Source: Arctopsyche grandis (Eukaryota > Arthropoda > Insecta > Trichoptera > Hydropsychidae). From it: a DNA stretch of 64,000 nucleotides. The notes beneath the pieces were generated by a model. That model was not told where the DNA came from, ran no database searches, and saw only the letters and a program-made list of their open reading frames with translations. How positions within the stretch are numbered: position 1 is the stretch's first letter; each line of letters opens with the position of its first letter. A program made the translations under genes and the position numbers. Shown here one piece after another: positions 60,480 through 64,000 of this stretch. The stretch lies in NCBI RefSeq assembly GCF_051622035.1, contig NC_135366.1, positions 2,201,001-2,265,000 on the forward strand, given 5' to 3'.

Positions 60480-60790
60480 TCCATTGCGACCGAGACCTTG
60501 GGATAGCAAAGTCAGACGTATAAAACCGGGGGCCAGCAGCCCTGATAAGAGCCGATCCGACCTCAGTTGACGTCGGGACGTCGCGAGGCCCGCACGGAAA
60601 ATCGCGTCGCGGAAAATTCGGGAAAATTGCGAGCCATATACACGCTGGGCCGCGAAGTGAAAACTCGCCAACTTTGCACGAACGACCGTACAGTGCCGCT
60701 CATCGAAAAGCCAAAGGGTAATTTTCACCGAATGTGGTGTCTGTCAGAAAGCGTGAAAATATTGTTGTGCCGTCGCGAATGACACTTTTT
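60480..60790 (+). promoter_or_regulatory. CpG-rich block with TATA box, candidate promoter/first exon
   Basis: Abrupt CpG-rich stretch (GACGTCGGGACGTCGCGAGG and neighbours) in AT-rich DNA. TATAAAA at 60519-60525 and an arthropod-type initiator TCAGTT at 60563 (about 15 bp further than ideal). A donor-like AAAGGGTAATT lies at about 60714. No gene downstream in the window could be tied to it; it may serve a gene beyond the right edge, or be an LTR relic. Confidence 0.3.
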
Positions 60791-61498
60791 TAATTGATTA
60801 TTTATCTGCTTATATGATAAGAGTGTGATATCGGTCTGTGATAAGTGCCCGTTTGTATCGAAATAGATACAAACACTGCATATAATGCGTATTAAATATA
60901 CGTCTATGCCGAAACGTACCTACATATGTATATATGATCAGTGTTATTGTTTGGATCAATTCAAATAGTAGCAAAGGATACGTGAACTATTTCGACACGT
61001 GAATTTATCAGTATAAAACTGTAGGCTTTCATAAAGGATTTCCTCAAATTAAAAATGATTTTTGATTTTTAAATGTTTAAGTGATCGCATTTTATACGTC
61101 TACATATATTACACATTTTTCTTGTTATTATTTTTTTTATATTTTTGTGTTGATCTTTAAAGAATAATAAGAGAACAATCTCAAATTTAGAATTTCATGT
61201 GATGATTTCCAATGTGAATCGTTTTGTTTGGAAAATTTAAGTCGCTTTTATACCATCCTTGATTTTCGCACATGCACCTGTTGCATCTGCTTAGTTACGG
61301 CTCTGCAACATCAAACAGTTTTCGTTTGATACATTTTCTTGTATTAAATCGACCTTATTTTCCAAATTGAAATATATTTTTCCAAATTGAAATAAGGTAA
61401 TATATAAAATTTTTTTTATTTATATTTTTTAATTAAAATAAAGGCATGCTCCAGCAGTGAATAACTATTTGCATTTTAAATAGACTTTAAGCAAATAA
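60791..61498. other. AT-rich sequence, nothing recognised
   Basis: No coding frame; a near-palindrome TTTCCAAATTGAAATA repeat occurs at about 61360-61400. Confidence 0.35.
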
Positions 61499-61709
61499 TC
61501 TAATATATAAATTTGAAAGAGACTTTGTATGTATGTATGTATGTAAGGTTTGTTGGTAATCGAAAAACAAATCAAAGTCTCTTCAATGACGATTCGATAT
61601 GTATGATCAATTTAATAAAAAAAACAAATTAATATTATTTACTATTAGATTCGCCATGTTTAGGCTGTTTATATTACAAATACTGAGCGAAGCCGGGTGA
61701 AACAACTAG
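61499..61709 (+). mobile_element. Non-autonomous Helitron, intact ends
   Basis: A/TCTAATATATAAATTTGAA ... GCGAAGCCGGGTGAAACAACTAG/T. 211 bp; flanking A and T fit Helitron target use. Best reference copy of this family in the window. Confidence 0.7.
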
Positions 61710-61857
61710 TTAAAATATAAATTAAAATAAAACAAACACGGCAACGGTATCATTCTTCGTCACGACCCAATCCAGGACAATATTTCCACTAAAATGATTT
61801 GTTTTTAACTTCAATTTAAAATAATTTAATAATAAATTTCTAAGCTAGCTATATTTT

Positions 61858-62052
61858 AGGCTAGGTGATAATTGCCCACAAAACGCTCGCACAAAAATCA
61901 TTAAAATTTCTATAACGTAAAATCGAAAAGTCCATCATACTAACGATAACTATCACACTAACGAGAACTCGAGTGCCAAATATTCCGTATTCGCGATTTT
62001 CATGGCAAAAATTGTCTTTTGGACGATCGCAATGTGCGTAATAATCCAATTA
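61858..62052. repeat. Palindromic repeat, R1 relative, uninterrupted
   Basis: AGGTGATAATTGCCCACAAA at the left and TGCGTAATAATCCAATTACC at the right are inverted relatives; the middle contains CTAACGAGAACTCGAGTGCC. This is the empty-site copy for the LTR insertion at 46689. Confidence 0.6.
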
Positions 62053-62527
62053 CCCTATTTTACTAAGCATTGAATAACGGAAGTAAACTACATTTGAAGT
62101 TGCAAAAATGATTCTACGACAAAAATAGTTTTCACAACTTCAAATTCCATTTATACCGGGTTGACACGATACCAATAACCCTAAACCAAGTCAATCGGAC
62201 GTTATTCGTAACGTGGCAACGTCCGAGTAACGACTGTGTGAACAAATTAGCATTATGTACTCTTAACTTATTTCAATATCACTAATTCATAAGCGAAACT
62301 CAGGAGGTTAATCTTTTAGATTTCAAATAATTTCAAATAATATAATAATAAAGAGTTTTATTGTTATAAAATGTATGATTTATTGTTATAAAATAATTAT
62401 ATATGAAAATTGAACCACGACAATGAATGGTACTGTCAACGTAGAACTTATTTTTTAATTAATATTATAACTTAATTTTATCCAATATCAGTATGTATGG
62501 ATTTTTTCTATATACATACATAGTACA

Positions 62528-62716
62528 CTAGTGATTTTACCCGGCTTCGCTCGGTATTTGTAATATAAACCGCTTAAACATGGCTAATCTAATAGTAAAT
62601 ATTTAAAAAAATTTATTCGAATGGTTTTATTTATTTAAATTTATTTGACTATTCATTTGTTTTATCTACGAACCAAGAATAGTTACATACAAAATCTTTC
62701 GAAATTATATATTAGA
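62528..62716 (-). mobile_element. Non-autonomous Helitron, minus strand
   Basis: Minus strand TCTAATATATAATTTCGAAAG at the 5' end (62716) and GCGAAGCCGGGTAAAATCACTAG at the 3' end. Lies head to head with the next copy. Confidence 0.65.
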
Positions 62717-63120
62717 TACATGTAATATATAATTTGGAGAGAGACTTTGTATATATGTATGTATGTATGTATCCTTCGTTCGTAGAAATCCGTGACGTCA
62801 TCGAAAAAATAATTCGCTTTTTTCCGATTCAAAGGATTCGAAGGTCCCGGGGGCGTAGGCACCGAGGGCGAAGCCCTAGGGCTCTGCCCCTAGAGGGCGA
62901 AGACGCCGGGGTACATATAATATTTTATAAGAGACTTACTATATATGTTTGTTTGTTTGTGACAGTCAATTTATTAAAAAAACCAAATGAGTTTTAAATA
63001 AATTTAAATAAAATAAAACTATTCAAATAAATTTAATAAAATGTTTACTATTAGATTAGTCATGTTTAAGCGGTTTATATAATATTAAAAATACCGAGCG
63101 AAGCCGGGTAATACAGCTAG
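62717..63120 (+). mobile_element. Larger Helitron with GC-rich interior
   Basis: 5' region TAATATATAATTTGGAGAGAG with (TATG)n, 3' end GAGCGAAGCCGGGTAATACAGCTAG. The interior has GC-rich inverted motifs (GAGGGCGAAGCCCTAGGGC, CCCTAGAGGGCG) and a second 5'-like start near 62915 (TATAAGAGACTTACTATATA), so two elements may be fused. Confidence 0.6.
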
Positions 63121-64000
63121 TATACAATATACGTACGTACATATATATTTGATCTGAAAGGGAGGATTCTTCAATTCAATTCCCAGGCCGAGATACCATA
63201 ATAAATAATAAATTTAGAGAACTTGAAAATAGCTGGAAAATAGTGATAAATTTATGATCTAAAGGCGGATAGGATATCTCTTACTAGATATAAATTTATA
63301 CGGTTATAAATTTTATATGAAACGGTAGCTACAATATGTACATAGATATATTAATCACAGTAAAATCGTTTCAATCTGATGTTTTATAATCTGTTTCGCG
63401 TTCCATCCAAATGAAATATGTAAATTTTACACTTAAATCTATGTAATTAATTCATTGTTTTCGAAGACATTTCGGTGGTGCGAAAAGCAGTCGAGATATT
63501 TTCATTTCCAACGCCGTTTTTCATATTTTGTTCAAGATAAATATTTTGCTTCGCTGGATATAGCAGTCAGTACATATGTTGATTATTTTCGTACGCCATT
63601 ATTATTTGATACGCACTCAATCAAAAAAACTAAAAAAAATCATCGAAACGTTCGGAAAATGTTTATGGAAAATTTGAATATTTTCCGTTGGTTTTGTCGA
63701 AGTAGAAATTTAATTATTTTACTAGAATTTGAAGTAAACGTCAACGTTGTTTTAATAAAAACCGTTGCAGAATTGAATCGGAGAATTTTCATCGGAGCGT
63801 TCATCGGATTGCCCGATCAATTAAGGTATATTTTTGACAGCTAGAAAATCATATCAAATATGCTAATACTTATTCGATGGCAAACAAAGCGTTATCAGCA
63901 CTCAAAGCGATAGTGTACCTTTCAATTAATTAATTAGTGGCTACCTATTCACAGATTAACTCATCATATGCATAGTATAAGAATTTTTTTTAAGAACAAC
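63121..64000. other. Right edge, no recognised gene
   Basis: AT-rich. An open frame at 63455-63844 (129 codons, starting MFSKTFRWCEKQSRYFHFQR) has no recognised family and could be chance or an exon of an unknown gene. Confidence 0.3.

Noticed and set aside
60567-60782. 71-codon frame in the CpG-rich block
   Set aside because: No ATG at its start, no family resemblance; treated as possible leader sequence only.
63455-63844. 129-codon frame at the right edge as a gene
   Set aside because: No recognised domain, AT-driven composition, and no convincing splice partners; kept only as a note.

Overview
The window is nuclear DNA of an insect or a close arthropod relative. It is AT-rich, the genes have several short exons with GT-AG introns, and the intergenic DNA and introns are packed with eukaryotic transposons. 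I cannot name the order or species from sequence alone. Five host genes can be modelled. From left to right they are: the 3' end of a MADF-BESS-type DNA-binding protein (+, cut by the left edge); the clathrin adaptor AP-2 mu subunit (-, 440 aa); the peroxisomal import docking protein PEX14 (+, 269 aa); the CTD nuclear envelope phosphatase Dullard/CTDNEP1 (-, 243 aa); and the U2 snRNP splicing factor SF3B4 (+, 394 aa). All exon phases join and the products match their families end to end. The genes share no pathway; this is ordinary housekeeping synteny.

Layout: 1-2532 MADF-BESS gene, whose large intron holds an inverted-repeat element carrying a hAT MITE; 2.5-8.0 kb LINE 3' ends, two related solo LTRs and hAT relics; 8.07-12.04 kb AP-2 mu, with a Foldback-like element in one intron and a Helitron-bearing composite in another; 12-15.3 kb its probable leader intron and a GC-rich candidate promoter; 15.4-18.3 kb Harbinger, LTR and Foldback-like debris; 18.4-21.8 kb PEX14; 22-30.8 kb Helitrons, solo LTR, pogo- and TTAA-type MITEs, a hAT MITE and a ~203-bp tandem repeat; 30.8-37.3 kb Dullard with a very GC-rich 5' end; 37.7-40.7 kb two hAT elements and a solo LTR; 41.2-44.6 kb SF3B4; 45-64 kb almost entirely mobile elements (TTAA elements, two LINEs tail to tail, piggyBac inside a SINE, hAT, Helitrons), with one CpG-rich promoter-like block near 60.5-60.8 kb.

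The most informative feature is the stratigraphy. Many elements interrupt others, and several insertions can be proved inside this window, because a second copy of the host repeat preserves the empty site or the target duplication is intact. The most unusual item is a 372-bp element in an AP-2 mu intron. Its whole body is two inverted arrays of a degenerate ~15-bp unit flanked by a 9-bp duplication, which is the architecture of Drosophila Foldback elements. A related single-arm array with five CACGTG boxes lies about 1 kb upstream of PEX14.
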